Source: Streptomyces galbus (GTDB taxonomy: Bacteria > Actinomycetota > Actinomycetes > Streptomycetales > Streptomycetaceae). From it: 64,000 nt of DNA. The stretch is from positions 186,001 to 250,000 of the forward strand of contig NZ_SZPR01000008.1 of the NCBI RefSeq assembly GCF_005280195.1. Reading direction: 5' to 3'. Below, one piece after another: positions 1 through 9,891 of this stretch. A program made the position numbers and the translations under genes. Within the stretch, counting starts at the first letter, position 1. The number at the start of each line of letters is the position of its first letter. A model generated the notes under the pieces. The model did no database searches and was not told where the DNA came from. It saw nothing but the letters and a program-made list of their open reading frames with translations.

Positions 1-660
1 CCCGGCCCCGGGCCGTGACCAGTCCCGACTCGTAGGCGAAGACGACCAGTTGGGCGCGGTCGCGGGCACCCAGCTTGGTCATGGCGCGGCTGATGTGGGT
101 CTGGCCGTCAGGGGGCTGATGACCATGTGGGCGGCGATCTCCTCGTTGGTCAGGCCGCGCGCGGCCAGCGCGGTCACCTCGCGTTCGCGGCGGGTGAGGC
201 ACTCCAGGCCGGGGGCGTCGGCGCGGTCGGGGGGCCGGGAGACGAACTCCCCGATGAGGGTGCGGGTGACCGCCGGGGACAGCAGGGCCTCGCCGCGCGC
301 GACGACCTCGATCGCCTGGAGCAGGTCGGCCGGCTCGGTGTCCTTCAGCAGGAAACCGCTGGCGCCCGCGCGCAGCGCGTCGAAGACGTAGGCGTCGAGG
401 CCGTAGTTGGTGAGGATGACGACCCGCACGCCGGTCAGGGCGGGGTCGGCGGCGATCCGGCGGGTCGTCTCGATGCCCGTCATCACCGGCATCTGCACGT
501 CGATCAGCGCGACGTCGGGCACCTCGGCGCGGACCAGCTCCAGGCCGGCCCGCCCGTCGGCGGCCTCGCCGACCACCTCGACGCCGTCCTCGGCGTCCAG
601 CAGGGCGCGGAAGCCGGCGCGCATCAGCGCCTGGTCGTCGACGAGGGCGACCCTGATCAC
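1..660 (-). pseudogene. NarL/LuxR-type response regulator, frameshifted in its DNA-binding domain
   Basis: Partner of the histidine kinase just upstream. Its GTG start at 660 overlaps the kinase stop as GTGA, so the pair should be translationally coupled. The receiver domain is intact: acidic pair at residues 8-9, phospho-acceptor Asp54 in LIDVQMP, Lys106 in FLLKD. The LuxR-type helix-turn-helix starts with LTRREREV near residue 157. After SPLTA the frame breaks: the initial frame stops at 79-81, while the neighbouring frame reads THISRAMTKLGARDRAQLV, the expected family ending, with no stop to the window edge. One base (probably an A of an AAG Lys codon) is missing near 101-103. This is either a real inactivating mutation or a sequencing error. 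Family assignment is secure; its status as a pseudogene is not. Confidence 0.8.
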
Positions 661-1826
661 CGCGGTACCTCGGCCGGCGCGGGAGCCCGGTCGTGCGGCG
701 CTCCGTGCTCCGCGCCGTCCAGGGGCAGTTCGGCGTGCACGCGGAAGCCGCCGCCCGGGCGGGGCGCGGCCTCCAGGGTGCCGCCGAGGGCCGTGACGCG
801 CTCGCGCATGCCGGTCAGGCCGATCCCGGGGACCGGCGGGCGGTCCGGGTCGGCGACGCCGTCGTCCTCGACGCGGACCGTCAACCGGTCGTCGTGGTAG
901 GCGAGGTGCACGGCGACCTGGGCGGGCCCGGCGTGGCGGGCGGCGTTGGTCAGCGCCTCCTGGACGATCCGGTACGCGGCCCGCTCCACGGTCGCGTGCA
1001 GGGGGCGCTGCCTGCCGGTCACGGTCAGCGCGGCGGCGAGTCCGGCGGCGCGGGCGCGCTCCACGAGCAGCGCGGGCGTCCCGCTCGGCTCGTCGGTGCG
1101 CAACACCTCCAGGGTGGCGCGCAGTTCGCGCATCGCCTCACCGCTGGCCTCCTGGATGGCGAGCAGCGGGGCGGGCACCTCGTCGCCGCGTTTGCGGGCC
1201 AGGTGCACGGCGACCCCGGCCTGGAGCTTGACGATGGAGATGCTGTGGGTGAGCGAGTCGTGCAACTCGCGGGCGATGCGCAGCCGTTCCTCCCCGGCGC
1301 GGCGCAGCGCGGCCTCCTCACGGGTGCGTTCGGCCTCCAGGGCGCGCTGTTCGGTCTGGCGGAGGTAGGCCTGCCAGTTGCGGTCGGCGAGGCCGGTCAC
1401 GACGGCGCACAGGAACCAGCCGGCGAGCAGCGCGGTGCGCTCCAGCACCGTGTGCGTGCCGGGGCCGGTCGCGACGCACCCCGCGAGGTACACCGCGCCC
1501 GCGAGGGCCCCCGGACGCCGGTGCCCGGCGCGGGCCGCGGTGTGCACGGCGCCCAGGACGGGCAGGGCGGCCAGGGGGCCGGGGTGGGCGTGCAGCACGT
1601 GGGCCGTGCCGGCGGCGGTGGTGACGGCCAGCACGGCGCGCGGGGCGGTCCGGTAGCGGGCCAGCGCGGCGCAGGCGACGGCGAGCAGGACGACGTCGAG
1701 GGCCGTGGTGCCGGGGTCGCTCGCGGCGACACCGATGGTCAGCGCGCCCACCACGACGGCGAGGGACGCGTCGGTGATCCGCTCCCTCACCCTGTCCGGC
1801 AACCTCTTCGCCCCGAGCCCTCCCAT
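657..1826 (-). CDS. DesK/NarX-type sensor histidine kinase
   Basis: Membrane sensor kinase of the HisKA_3 family that would phosphorylate the response regulator overlapping its 3' end. With the ATG at 1826 (MGGLGAKR) the protein has 389 residues. About five hydrophobic segments lie within residues 20-150 and a coiled linker at 150-185. The phospho-acceptor is His189 in ARELHDSLTHS. The ATP-binding domain shows QEALTNAARHAG (N box) and GIGLTGMRERV (G box). The open frame extends to 2003, but that extension is Pro/Arg-rich and overlaps the divergent gene at 1994, so the internal ATG is preferred. The signal sensed cannot be read from the sequence. If the regulator is truly frameshifted, this kinase may be orphaned. 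Confidence 0.88.
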   Translation of the reverse strand: MGGLGAKRLPDRVRERITDASLAVVVGALTIGVAASDPGTTALDVVLLAVACAALARYRTAPRAVLAVTTAAGTAHVLHAHPGPLAALPVLGAVHTAARAGHRRPGALAGAVYLAGCVATGPGTHTVLERTALLAGWFLCAVVTGLADRNWQAYLRQTEQRALEAERTREEAALRRAGEERLRIARELHDSLTHSISIVKLQAGVAVHLARKRGDEVPAPLLAIQEASGEAMRELRATLEVLRTDEPSGTPALLVERARAAGLAAALTVTGRQRPLHATVERAAYRIVQEALTNAARHAGPAQVAVHLAYHDDRLTVRVEDDGVADPDRPPVPGIGLTGMRERVTALGGTLEAAPRPGGGFRVHAELPLDGAEHGAPHDRAPAPAEVPR

Positions 1827-1993
1827 GGTGCCCACCCTAGGGGCCGTCGCCGACGGCGGCGTCCGCCCTGGGGACGGCTCCCGGACTACTCCCGGGGAAG
1901 TAGCCGGCGCCGGCTCCGGCTCCCGCGCAGGAGCGCCGATCCACTCCGGCCGTACGACGACCCGGGCCGCCTCCGGGGCGCAGGCTGCGGTCC

Positions 1994-3079
1994 ATGTCCA
2001 CACGCTTCCGTTTCACCGCATCCCCCTCTCCCCGGGCGGCCACCGGCCGCGTCGCCGGGGTGTACGGGCAACTGGCCCGCGACTTCGGCCTGCGGGCCCC
2101 GGACACCTTCGTCGTCCTGTCCCCCGTCCCCGAACTGCTCGCCGCGACCTGGGCGTTGATGCGCGAGTCGCTGATCGCCGGCCCCGGGGACCGCACGGGC
2201 AAGGAACTGGTGGCGCTCGGGGTGTCCCGCGCCAACCGGTGCCCGTTCTGCGTCGACGCGCACACCGTGCTGCTGCACGCGACCGGCGACCACGCCCTCG
2301 CCGAACGCCTGGCCCGCGGGGAACGCCCCGCCGACGAGGCGCACGCGCGCGTGCTGGAGTGGGGCGAGCGGTCCCGGGTGCCCGGCGCCCTCGACGACGG
2401 GCCGTACCCCTTCCCGCGCGCACACCTGCCCGGGTACGTCGGCACGGCGCTCGCCTTCCACTTCATCAACCGCGTCGTCTCCGCCCTGGTCGGCGAGGAC
2501 CTGCTGCCGGGCCGGGCCCAGCGGCTGCGGGCGGTGCGCAGCCTCGCCGGCCGGGCGCTGGCGCGGACCGTGCGCCGCAGCGCCCCGCCGGGCGACGCCC
2601 TGACGCTGCTCGACCGGCCCGACCCCGGTGAGGCCCCCGCGTGGGCGGGCGGCACACCCGTCGGGTCGGCGTACGCGGCGCTGCTGCGGACGGCCATGGC
2701 GGGGGCGGATCTGCTGGACACCGACGACCAGGACCTCGTGGAGGAGACCCTGGTCGACTGGGACGGGTCGCACCCGCCGCTCGCCCTGCCCGGGTTCCCG
2801 GGCCGGCGGGAGCGGCCGGGGGCGCGCCTCGTGCTGCTGGCGGCCCTCGCGCCGTACCGGATCACGGACGAGGACGTGGCGGCCTGGCGGCGGCCGGACC
2901 ACACCGACGACTGCCTGGTGCGCCTCGTGGCCCTCGGGGCGTTCCTCGCGGTGGACCGGGTCGAATCGGCCCTGGGCCGCGCCGTCCGGTCAGGAGAACC
3001 GTCACGTCCGTCCCGGGGTGCCGCGGGGACCCCCGTGGCGCGCCCTGTTCCAGGCCACCTGCTCGGGGGTCACGGATGA
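1994..3079 (+). CDS. AhpD-like carboxymuconolactone decarboxylase-family protein
   Basis: The 361-residue protein carries the CxxCxxxH signature of AhpD-like alkylhydroperoxidases (NRCPFCVDAH: Cys83, Cys86, His90), in the helical context typical of the carboxymuconolactone decarboxylase superfamily. These proteins use the Cys pair for peroxide reduction or as a redox relay. It is longer than a minimal AhpD (about 175 residues); the second half resembles a further CMD-like helical repeat without an obvious Cys pair. It is transcribed divergently from the kinase pair. Its last 78 bases overlap the convergent gene ending at 3002. The substrate is unknown. Confidence 0.8.
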   Translation: MSTRFRFTASPSPRAATGRVAGVYGQLARDFGLRAPDTFVVLSPVPELLAATWALMRESLIAGPGDRTGKELVALGVSRANRCPFCVDAHTVLLHATGDHALAERLARGERPADEAHARVLEWGERSRVPGALDDGPYPFPRAHLPGYVGTALAFHFINRVVSALVGEDLLPGRAQRLRAVRSLAGRALARTVRRSAPPGDALTLLDRPDPGEAPAWAGGTPVGSAYAALLRTAMAGADLLDTDDQDLVEETLVDWDGSHPPLALPGFPGRRERPGARLVLLAALAPYRITDEDVAAWRRPDHTDDCLVRLVALGAFLAVDRVESALGRAVRSGEPSRPSRGAAGTPVARPVPGHLLGGHG

Positions 3080-3583
3080 GGAGATCTTCCACACGTCACC
3101 GACGAGCGTGGCGCCGTGCCGCCGGGTGCGTGCCCGCTCTCGTTCCCGGAGGGTCATGACGGACACCTGGGAGGCGGGCTGCCAGTGCAGGCTGAAGGCG
3201 GGGGCGTTGGCGTCCGGGACGTCCTCCAGGGACACGCCGCGGTGTGCCAGCAGCCGCCGCAGTTTGTCGAAGGGGAGGTGACGGTCGAAGCGGCCGTACC
3301 GCTCGCGGATCGCCTCACCGACGATGCTGCCGTCCCTGTGGGCGAGCCGGTGCACCTGCACGGTGAAGTGATGGCCCTCCCACGGGTGGTCCGGCGTCTG
3401 TCGGACCCAGGCGAACTCGACCAGGCCGTAGTCGCGCCACATGCTGTGGTCACTGAGGGAGTTCTCGGCGAAGTCGGCGCCCAGAACGGCGCTGACCTGG
3501 TCGGGACGGTCCGTCGGCCGGACGCCGAGCACCGTTCCCGACGTGACCACGTCCACGTAGAAGGCGAGGGAATGCGGTGTCAG
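3002..3583 (-). CDS. Conserved actinomycete hypothetical protein with probable CTG start
   Basis: I know no function for this 193-residue soluble protein. The coherent part of the open frame begins at TPHSLAFYVD. Directly before it is a CTG (3581-3583) preceded at 7 bases by a clean AGGAG (3591-3595), so CTG is the likely start. No ATG, GTG or TTG with a comparable ribosome site is seen nearby. The frame upstream of this point (to 4195) is antisense to the lipoprotein gene and lacks protein-like composition. The middle (HPWEGHHFTVQVHRL) and C-terminal half (RLLAHRGVSLEDV) look like a folded domain. The 3' end overlaps the convergent AhpD-like gene by 78 bases, so the exact C terminus should be checked. 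Confidence 0.6.
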   Translation of the reverse strand: MTPHSLAFYVDVVTSGTVLGVRPTDRPDQVSAVLGADFAENSLSDHSMWRDYGLVEFAWVRQTPDHPWEGHHFTVQVHRLAHRDGSIVGEAIRERYGRFDRHLPFDKLRRLLAHRGVSLEDVPDANAPAFSLHWQPASQVSVMTLRERERARTRRHGATLVGDVWKISSSVTPEQVAWNRARHGGPRGTPGRT

Positions 3584-3869
3584 TTGCTCTCTCCTGGGGG
3601 CGGGCGGAAGGGCCGGAAGGGTCACGGCACGGCCGGAATGGTAGGCGCCGGTGGCGACCGTCCGCACCTGCGTTTCGGGAGGCGACGCAACGGCCACCTC
3701 GGACGGTGGGACATAACCGGACAGAACCTCCGCCCGGAGTGGGGGCGTTGTGACCGCCCGGGCACGGAGCGAGGTGACCCTTCCGCGCCTCGGGGAGTCG
3801 TGCTTCACTGGCGTCCACCTGTCCGCAGTGTGGACTGCCTCCGCACCCTCCCCCACGAAGAAGTGCGCC

Positions 3870-4571
3870 GTGCGTTCTCTCCCCCTGCCGCTCGCCCTGA
3901 CCGCGCGCCTGTCACCGGTGGCCGTACTCGCCTGCATGGGCTGGGCCCTGTCCTCGGGGCCGCTCGCCCCGGCGAAGGACACCGGGGTCCGGGACGCGGG
4001 CAGACCGCAGGCGCAGTCGTCGTCCGCGCCCTCCTCCACGGCCGCGCCGAAGACGTACACCGCGGCTCCCCCGCCCTGCGGCAGCGTCGCGGTGAAGACG
4101 GTGTCGGCGCTGGTGCCGGGCGCGAAGACGGCCGGCAAGGAGATACCGTCCACCGACACCGACCTGCGCCGCACCTGCTCGTGGAACGCGCTCAAGGGGT
4201 ACGACTACCGCTGGCTGGACGTCTCCTTCGAGATCATGGACTCGGACGACGCGGCGGCCGGCTCCTACCGGGACCGCACCGCCGAGAAGAGCGGCGGCGG
4301 GGCCGTGCCGGGCCTCGGGGACGAGGCGTACTCGGTGGTGAACCTGACGACCGAGGACAGGCAGCAGACCCGGGAGGGCGTGGTGATCGTGCGCGCGGCC
4401 AACGCGCTGGTCGTCATCACGTACAACGGCAGCGACTTCGAGTCGAAGAAGGCGCCGAGCACGGACGAGATCAACAAGGGCGCGATCAGGGCGGCGAAGG
4501 ACGCCGTGGCCGCGCTCAGGAGCGGCGCGGGCGCGGCGGCGGGCAGCAGCGCGCCGCCCGCCGCCAGCTGA
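3870..4571 (+). CDS. Probable secreted lipoprotein, DUF3558-like
   Basis: The 233-residue product has a Sec-type signal peptide (Arg at residue 2, hydrophobic core about residues 5-20) ending in VLAC at Cys22, a plausible if imperfect lipobox. An Ala/Ser/Pro linker follows, then a compact domain with two cysteines (PPCGSVAV and RRTCSWNAL). The CSW motif and spacing recall the DUF3558 family of small actinobacterial lipoproteins. The GTG at 3870 is chosen because the signal peptide begins there; the frame upstream is not membrane-like. It converges on the NCS1 permease gene with only 5 bases between stops. Function is unknown. Confidence 0.7.
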   Translation: MRSLPLPLALTARLSPVAVLACMGWALSSGPLAPAKDTGVRDAGRPQAQSSSAPSSTAAPKTYTAAPPPCGSVAVKTVSALVPGAKTAGKEIPSTDTDLRRTCSWNALKGYDYRWLDVSFEIMDSDDAAAGSYRDRTAEKSGGGAVPGLGDEAYSVVNLTTEDRQQTREGVVIVRAANALVVITYNGSDFESKKAPSTDEINKGAIRAAKDAVAALRSGAGAAAGSSAPPAAS

Positions 4572-4576
4572 GACCG

Positions 4577-6139
<1,563 letters not shown>

Positions 6140-6217
6140 GGGCAGGCCAATCAGGAGGCGGGACGGGAGAGGCCGGTGCGGGCGAGAGGGGGTGCGCGCG
6201 TGGGGAGCGCCCTGTGC

Positions 6218-6245
6218 CCCCTTCCCGTCACGGGGCGGGAAGGGG
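6218..6245. terminator. GC-rich hairpin between LLM oxidoreductase and permease genes
   Basis: A perfect 10-bp stem (CCCCTTCCCG at 6218-6227 with CGGGAAGGGG at 6236-6245) closes an 8-base loop inside the 145-bp gap. Streptomyces terminators often lack a U tract, so this may be a partial or full terminator within the catabolic operon. Confidence 0.55.
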
Positions 6246-6284
6246 AGACCAACAGTGGGGGTACGAGCGGCAGGTGACGGCGCG

Positions 6285-7307
6285 TCAGGCGTGGAGGGCC
6301 GGGATCACCTCGGCGCCGTAGGCGTCGATGACCGCCTCCTGGGCGTCGTGCATGTCGTAGACGGCGAACTGGTCGACGCCCAGGTCGTGCAGGGCCCTCA
6401 GCTTCTCGACGTGCCGGTCGACGGGGCCGATCAGGCAGAACCGGTCGACGATCTCGTCGGGCACGAACCGGGTGTCCGGGTTGCCGCTGCGGCCGTGGTG
6501 GGCGTAGTCGTAGCCCTGCCGGGCCTTGGTGTAGTCGGTGAGTTCGTCGGGGACCGCCGCCGAGTGCTCACCGTACCGGGCGACCAGGTCGGCGACGTGG
6601 TTGCCGACCATCCCGCCGAACCAGCGGCACTGCTCCCGGGCGTGGGCCAGCGCCTCGGGCGAGTCGTCCGCGGTGACGTAGGCGGGGGCGGCGACGCACA
6701 CGGTGACCTCGGACGGGTCGCGTCCGGCCGCCGCGGCGGCGTCCCTGACGGCCTTCACCATGTACTCGGTGAGGTAGAGGTCCGCGAGCTGGAGGATGAA
6801 CCCGTCCGCCTCCTCACCGGTCATCTTCAGCGCCTTCGGGCCGTACGCCGCCATCCACACGGGCAGCCGGGCGTCCGGCTTGATCCACGGGAACCGCACG
6901 AGCGTGCCGCCGCCGAGGTCGGCCTCCTCGCCCCGGCCGAGGGCGCGGATGACCTTCATGGCCTCGCTGATGCGGGCCAGGGTGTTGGGCTTGCGGCCCG
7001 CGACGCGCATCGCGGAGTCGCCGCGGCCGATGCCGCACACCGTGCGGTTGCCGAACATGTCGTTCAGGGTGGCGAAGGTGGAGGCGGTGACCTCCCAGGT
7101 GCGCGTGCCCGGGTTGGTCACCATCGGGCCGACCGTCAGCCGCTCGGTCTGCGCGAGGATCTGGCTGTAGATGACGAACGGCTCCTGCCAGAGCACGGCG
7201 GAGTCGAAGGTCCAGCCGTACGTGAAGCCGTTGCGTTCCGCCCGCTTCATGAGGTCGACGACCCTCGACGCGGGCGGGTCGGTCTGCAGGACGAGTCCGA
7301 AGTCCAT
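6285..7307 (-). CDS. LLM-class flavin/F420-dependent oxidoreductase
   Basis: A 340-residue bacterial-luciferase-like TIM-barrel protein, starting at MDFGLVLQTDPPASRV with AGGAG at 7316-7320 upstream. Family features are TVGPMVTNPGTRTWEVTAST, the CGIGRGDSA segment and WMAAYGPKALKMTGEEADGF. It resembles the F420-dependent-type subgroup that accompanies hydantoin/pyrimidine genes in actinomycetes. It lies 11 bases after the dihydropyrimidinase stop, so it is co-transcribed and probably coupled. A likely role is oxidation or reduction of a ring substrate in the same pathway. Whether the cofactor is FMN or F420 cannot be settled here. Confidence 0.82.
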   Translation of the reverse strand: MDFGLVLQTDPPASRVVDLMKRAERNGFTYGWTFDSAVLWQEPFVIYSQILAQTERLTVGPMVTNPGTRTWEVTASTFATLNDMFGNRTVCGIGRGDSAMRVAGRKPNTLARISEAMKVIRALGRGEEADLGGGTLVRFPWIKPDARLPVWMAAYGPKALKMTGEEADGFILQLADLYLTEYMVKAVRDAAAAAGRDPSEVTVCVAAPAYVTADDSPEALAHAREQCRWFGGMVGNHVADLVARYGEHSAAVPDELTDYTKARQGYDYAHHGRSGNPDTRFVPDEIVDRFCLIGPVDRHVEKLRALHDLGVDQFAVYDMHDAQEAVIDAYGAEVIPALHA

Positions 7308-7318
7308 GGGCGCCGCTC

Positions 7319-8722
7319 CTAGGTGAGGTACTGACAGGTCGAACGCGGGGTGTAGGCGCCGTGGCCGGCGCGTCCGGTGAACTCCCGCCGGTCGATGACG
7401 GGTTCGCCGCGCGACAGGACGGTCTCGACGCGGCCGGTGACGCGCCGGCCCTCGTACGCCGAGTAGTCGACGTTCATGTGGTGCGTCTCGGCGGACAGCA
7501 CCTGCTCGGCGTGCGGGTCGTAGATCACGACGTCGGCGTCCGCGCCCGGGGCGAGGGTGCCCTTCTTCGGGTAGAGGCCGAACATGCGGGCCGGGGTGGC
7601 GCAGGCGATCTCGATCCACCGGCGCCGGGAGATGTGCCCGTCGACGACGGCCTGGTGGAGCAGGTCCATGCGGTTCTCCACGCCCGGCAGGCCGTTGGGG
7701 ATCTTGGAGAAGTCGCCGCGGCCCAGCTCCTTCTGGCCGACGAAGCAGAAGGGGCAGTGGTCGGTGGAGACCACCTGGAGGTCGTTGGTGCGCAGGCCCC
7801 GCCACAACCGGGCCTGGTGCTCCCTGGGGCGCAGCGGCGTGGAGCACACGTACTTGGCGCCTTCGAAGTCCGGTTCGGCGAGGTTGTCGGTCGACAGGAA
7901 CAGGTACTGCGGGCAGGTCTCGCCGAAGACGTTCAGCCCCTCGTCGCGGGCGCGCGCCAGCTCGGCGACCGCCTCCATGGCCGAGACGTGCACGACGTAG
8001 AGGGGGGCGCCCGCGACCTGGGCGAGCCGGATGGCGCGGTGGGTCGCCTCGGCCTCCAGCAGGGCCTTGCGGACCTCGCCGTGGTAGCGGGGGTCGGTCT
8101 CGCCGCGGGCCAGGGCCTGCTCGACGAGCACGTCGATGGCGATGCCGTTCTCGGCGTGCATCATGATCAGGCCGCCGTTGTCGGCGGAGCGCTGCATGGC
8201 GCGCAGGATCTGGCCGTCGTCGGAGTAGAAGACGCCCGGGTAGGCCATGAACTGCTTGAAGCTGGTCACGCCCTCCTCGACGAGGAGGTCCATCTCCTTC
8301 AGCGTCTCGTCGTTGACGTCGGAGACGATCATGTGGAAGCCGTAGTCGATCGCGCAGTTGCCCTCCGCCTTGGCGTGCCAGGCGTCCAGGCCCTCGCGCA
8401 GGGAGCGGCCGACGCTCTGCACGGCGAAGTCGACGATCGTGGTGGTGCCGCCCCAGGCGGCGGCCCGGGTGCCGGTCTCGAAGGTGTCGGAGGCGAAAGT
8501 GCCGCCGAACGGCAGCTCCATGTGGGTGTGGACGTCGACTCCGCCCGGGATCACGTACTTCCCGGTGGCGTCGAGGACGCGGTCGCCGGCCCAGGCCGCG
8601 GCGGCCGGGGTGCCGGAGGCGGCGAGGGCGGCGACACGGCCGTCCTCGATCAGGACGTCGGCGTGGATCTCGTCGGACGCGGTGACGACGAGGCCACCGC
8701 GGATCACGGTACGGCTGCTCAT
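7319..8722 (-). CDS. D-hydantoinase / dihydropyrimidinase
   Basis: A cyclic amidohydrolase of 467 residues that opens dihydropyrimidines or 5-substituted hydantoins to N-carbamoyl amino acids. All metal-centre motifs of the family are present: HTH at 65-67 (GVDVHTHMELP), Lys156 for carbamylation (TSFKQFMAYPG), His189 in MMHAENG, a later His in VVHVSAME, and the Asp in VSTDHCPF. The ATG at 8722 is preceded by a GGAG and starts the recognisable MSSRTVIRGG; the longer frame to 8845 is non-conserved. It sits between the amidase and LLM oxidoreductase genes. Its product is the substrate of the adjacent amidases. Confidence 0.93.
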   Translation of the reverse strand: MSSRTVIRGGLVVTASDEIHADVLIEDGRVAALAASGTPAAAAWAGDRVLDATGKYVIPGGVDVHTHMELPFGGTFASDTFETGTRAAAWGGTTTIVDFAVQSVGRSLREGLDAWHAKAEGNCAIDYGFHMIVSDVNDETLKEMDLLVEEGVTSFKQFMAYPGVFYSDDGQILRAMQRSADNGGLIMMHAENGIAIDVLVEQALARGETDPRYHGEVRKALLEAEATHRAIRLAQVAGAPLYVVHVSAMEAVAELARARDEGLNVFGETCPQYLFLSTDNLAEPDFEGAKYVCSTPLRPREHQARLWRGLRTNDLQVVSTDHCPFCFVGQKELGRGDFSKIPNGLPGVENRMDLLHQAVVDGHISRRRWIEIACATPARMFGLYPKKGTLAPGADADVVIYDPHAEQVLSAETHHMNVDYSAYEGRRVTGRVETVLSRGEPVIDRREFTGRAGHGAYTPRSTCQYLT

Positions 8723-8887
8723 GCGGGACGCTCCGCTGGGTCGGGGTCGGCAGGACGCGGGGGCGAGGGGGTGGACGAGGGCGCGGGGGCCCGCGTCCCC
8801 GGGGGCGCCCGGCCCGCCGGGGGCGCGGTGAGGGGTGCGGAGCACTCCCCGCCGGGTGCCCCGGGCGGTGGGCGCCGTCGTGCCCGG

Positions 8888-9730
8888 TTACGGCCCGGTC
8901 AGCGGCTCGTACGCCTCCGGGCGGCGGTCCCGGTAGAACTGCCAGCGGTCGCGCACCTCGCGCAGCTTGGCCAGGTCCAGGTCGCGCACGACGAGTTCGC
9001 TCTCCTTGTCGCCGGCCACCTCGCCGACGAACTGGGCCTCCGGGTCGACGAAGTAGCTCGTGCCGTAGAAGTCGTTGTCGCCGAGGTCCTCCACGCCGAC
9101 CCGGTTGATCGCGCCGACGAAGTACTCGTTGGCGGCGGCCGCAGCCGGCTGCTCGAGCTGCCACAGGTAGCGGGACAGTCCGCGCGAGGTGGCCGACGGG
9201 TTGAACACGATCTCGGCGCCCGCGAGGCCCAACGCCCGCCAGCCCTCGGGGAAGTGGCGGTCGTAGCAGATGTAGACGCCGACCTTGCCGACGGCGGTGT
9301 CGAAGACGGGCCAGCCGGCGTTGCCGGGCTTGAAGTAGAACTTCTCCCAGAAGCCGCGCACCTGCGGGATGTGGTGCTTGCGGTACTTGCCGAGGTAGGA
9401 GCCGTCCGCGTCGATCACGGCGGCCGTGTTGTAGAGGACGCCGGGCTGCTCCTCCTCGTACACCGGCAGGACCAGGACGATGCCGTGCTCCCGGGCGAGG
9501 GCCCGGAAGCGCTCCACGACCGGCCCGTCGGGGACGCGTTCGGCGTACGCGTAGAAGGCCGGGTCCTGGACCTGGCAGAAGTACGGCCCGTAGAACAGCT
9601 CCTGGAAGCACAGCACCTGGGCGCCCTGGGCGGCCGCGTCGCGCACGGCCTGCTCGTGCACCTCGATCATCGACTCCTTGTCGCCGGTCCACGCGGTCTG
9701 GAAGACGGCGGCGCGGATCACTCTGCTCAT
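8888..9730 (-). CDS. Nitrilase-superfamily amidase, probable beta-ureidopropionase (copy 1)
   Basis: A 280-residue carbon-nitrogen hydrolase with the full catalytic set: Glu44 (CFQELFYGPY), Lys118 (KYRKHHIP) and Cys155 (YICYDRHFPEGW). With the dihydropyrimidinase downstream this fits hydrolysis of N-carbamoyl-beta-alanine (or an N-carbamoyl amino acid) to ammonia, CO2 and the free amino acid. It heads the run 9730-4577. A 165-bp GC-rich gap separates it from the dihydropyrimidinase. It is paralogous to the gene at 12838-13680. Protein similarity is high overall but DNA identity jumps in one central block (see the repeat entry). Confidence 0.9.
   Translation of the reverse strand: MSRVIRAAVFQTAWTGDKESMIEVHEQAVRDAAAQGAQVLCFQELFYGPYFCQVQDPAFYAYAERVPDGPVVERFRALAREHGIVLVLPVYEEEQPGVLYNTAAVIDADGSYLGKYRKHHIPQVRGFWEKFYFKPGNAGWPVFDTAVGKVGVYICYDRHFPEGWRALGLAGAEIVFNPSATSRGLSRYLWQLEQPAAAAANEYFVGAINRVGVEDLGDNDFYGTSYFVDPEAQFVGEVAGDKESELVVRDLDLAKLREVRDRWQFYRDRRPEAYEPLTGP
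9241..9434 (-). repeat. Near-identical 194-bp block shared with 13191-13384 (paralogous amidase genes)
   Basis: By direct comparison the two blocks differ at only 5 of 194 positions, while the bases on either side diverge clearly even though both genes encode the same family. The block spans the catalytic Lys and Cys codons. Strong codon conservation plus recent gene conversion is the likely cause. Confidence 0.75.
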
Positions 9731-9891
9731 CGGGACCTCCGGTCGCTCGGTGTGCTCGCTGAAGGAGCGTAGGAACCGGGGAGGCCGTCCTTGAGGTGCA
9801 GCGTGTCACGTCCGCACCCGTGCGGCATGCCACCGTGTCACGCTCGCGAGGGGCCATGTTTCACCGCCGTTTTCCCAGGTGGTTCGGTGTT

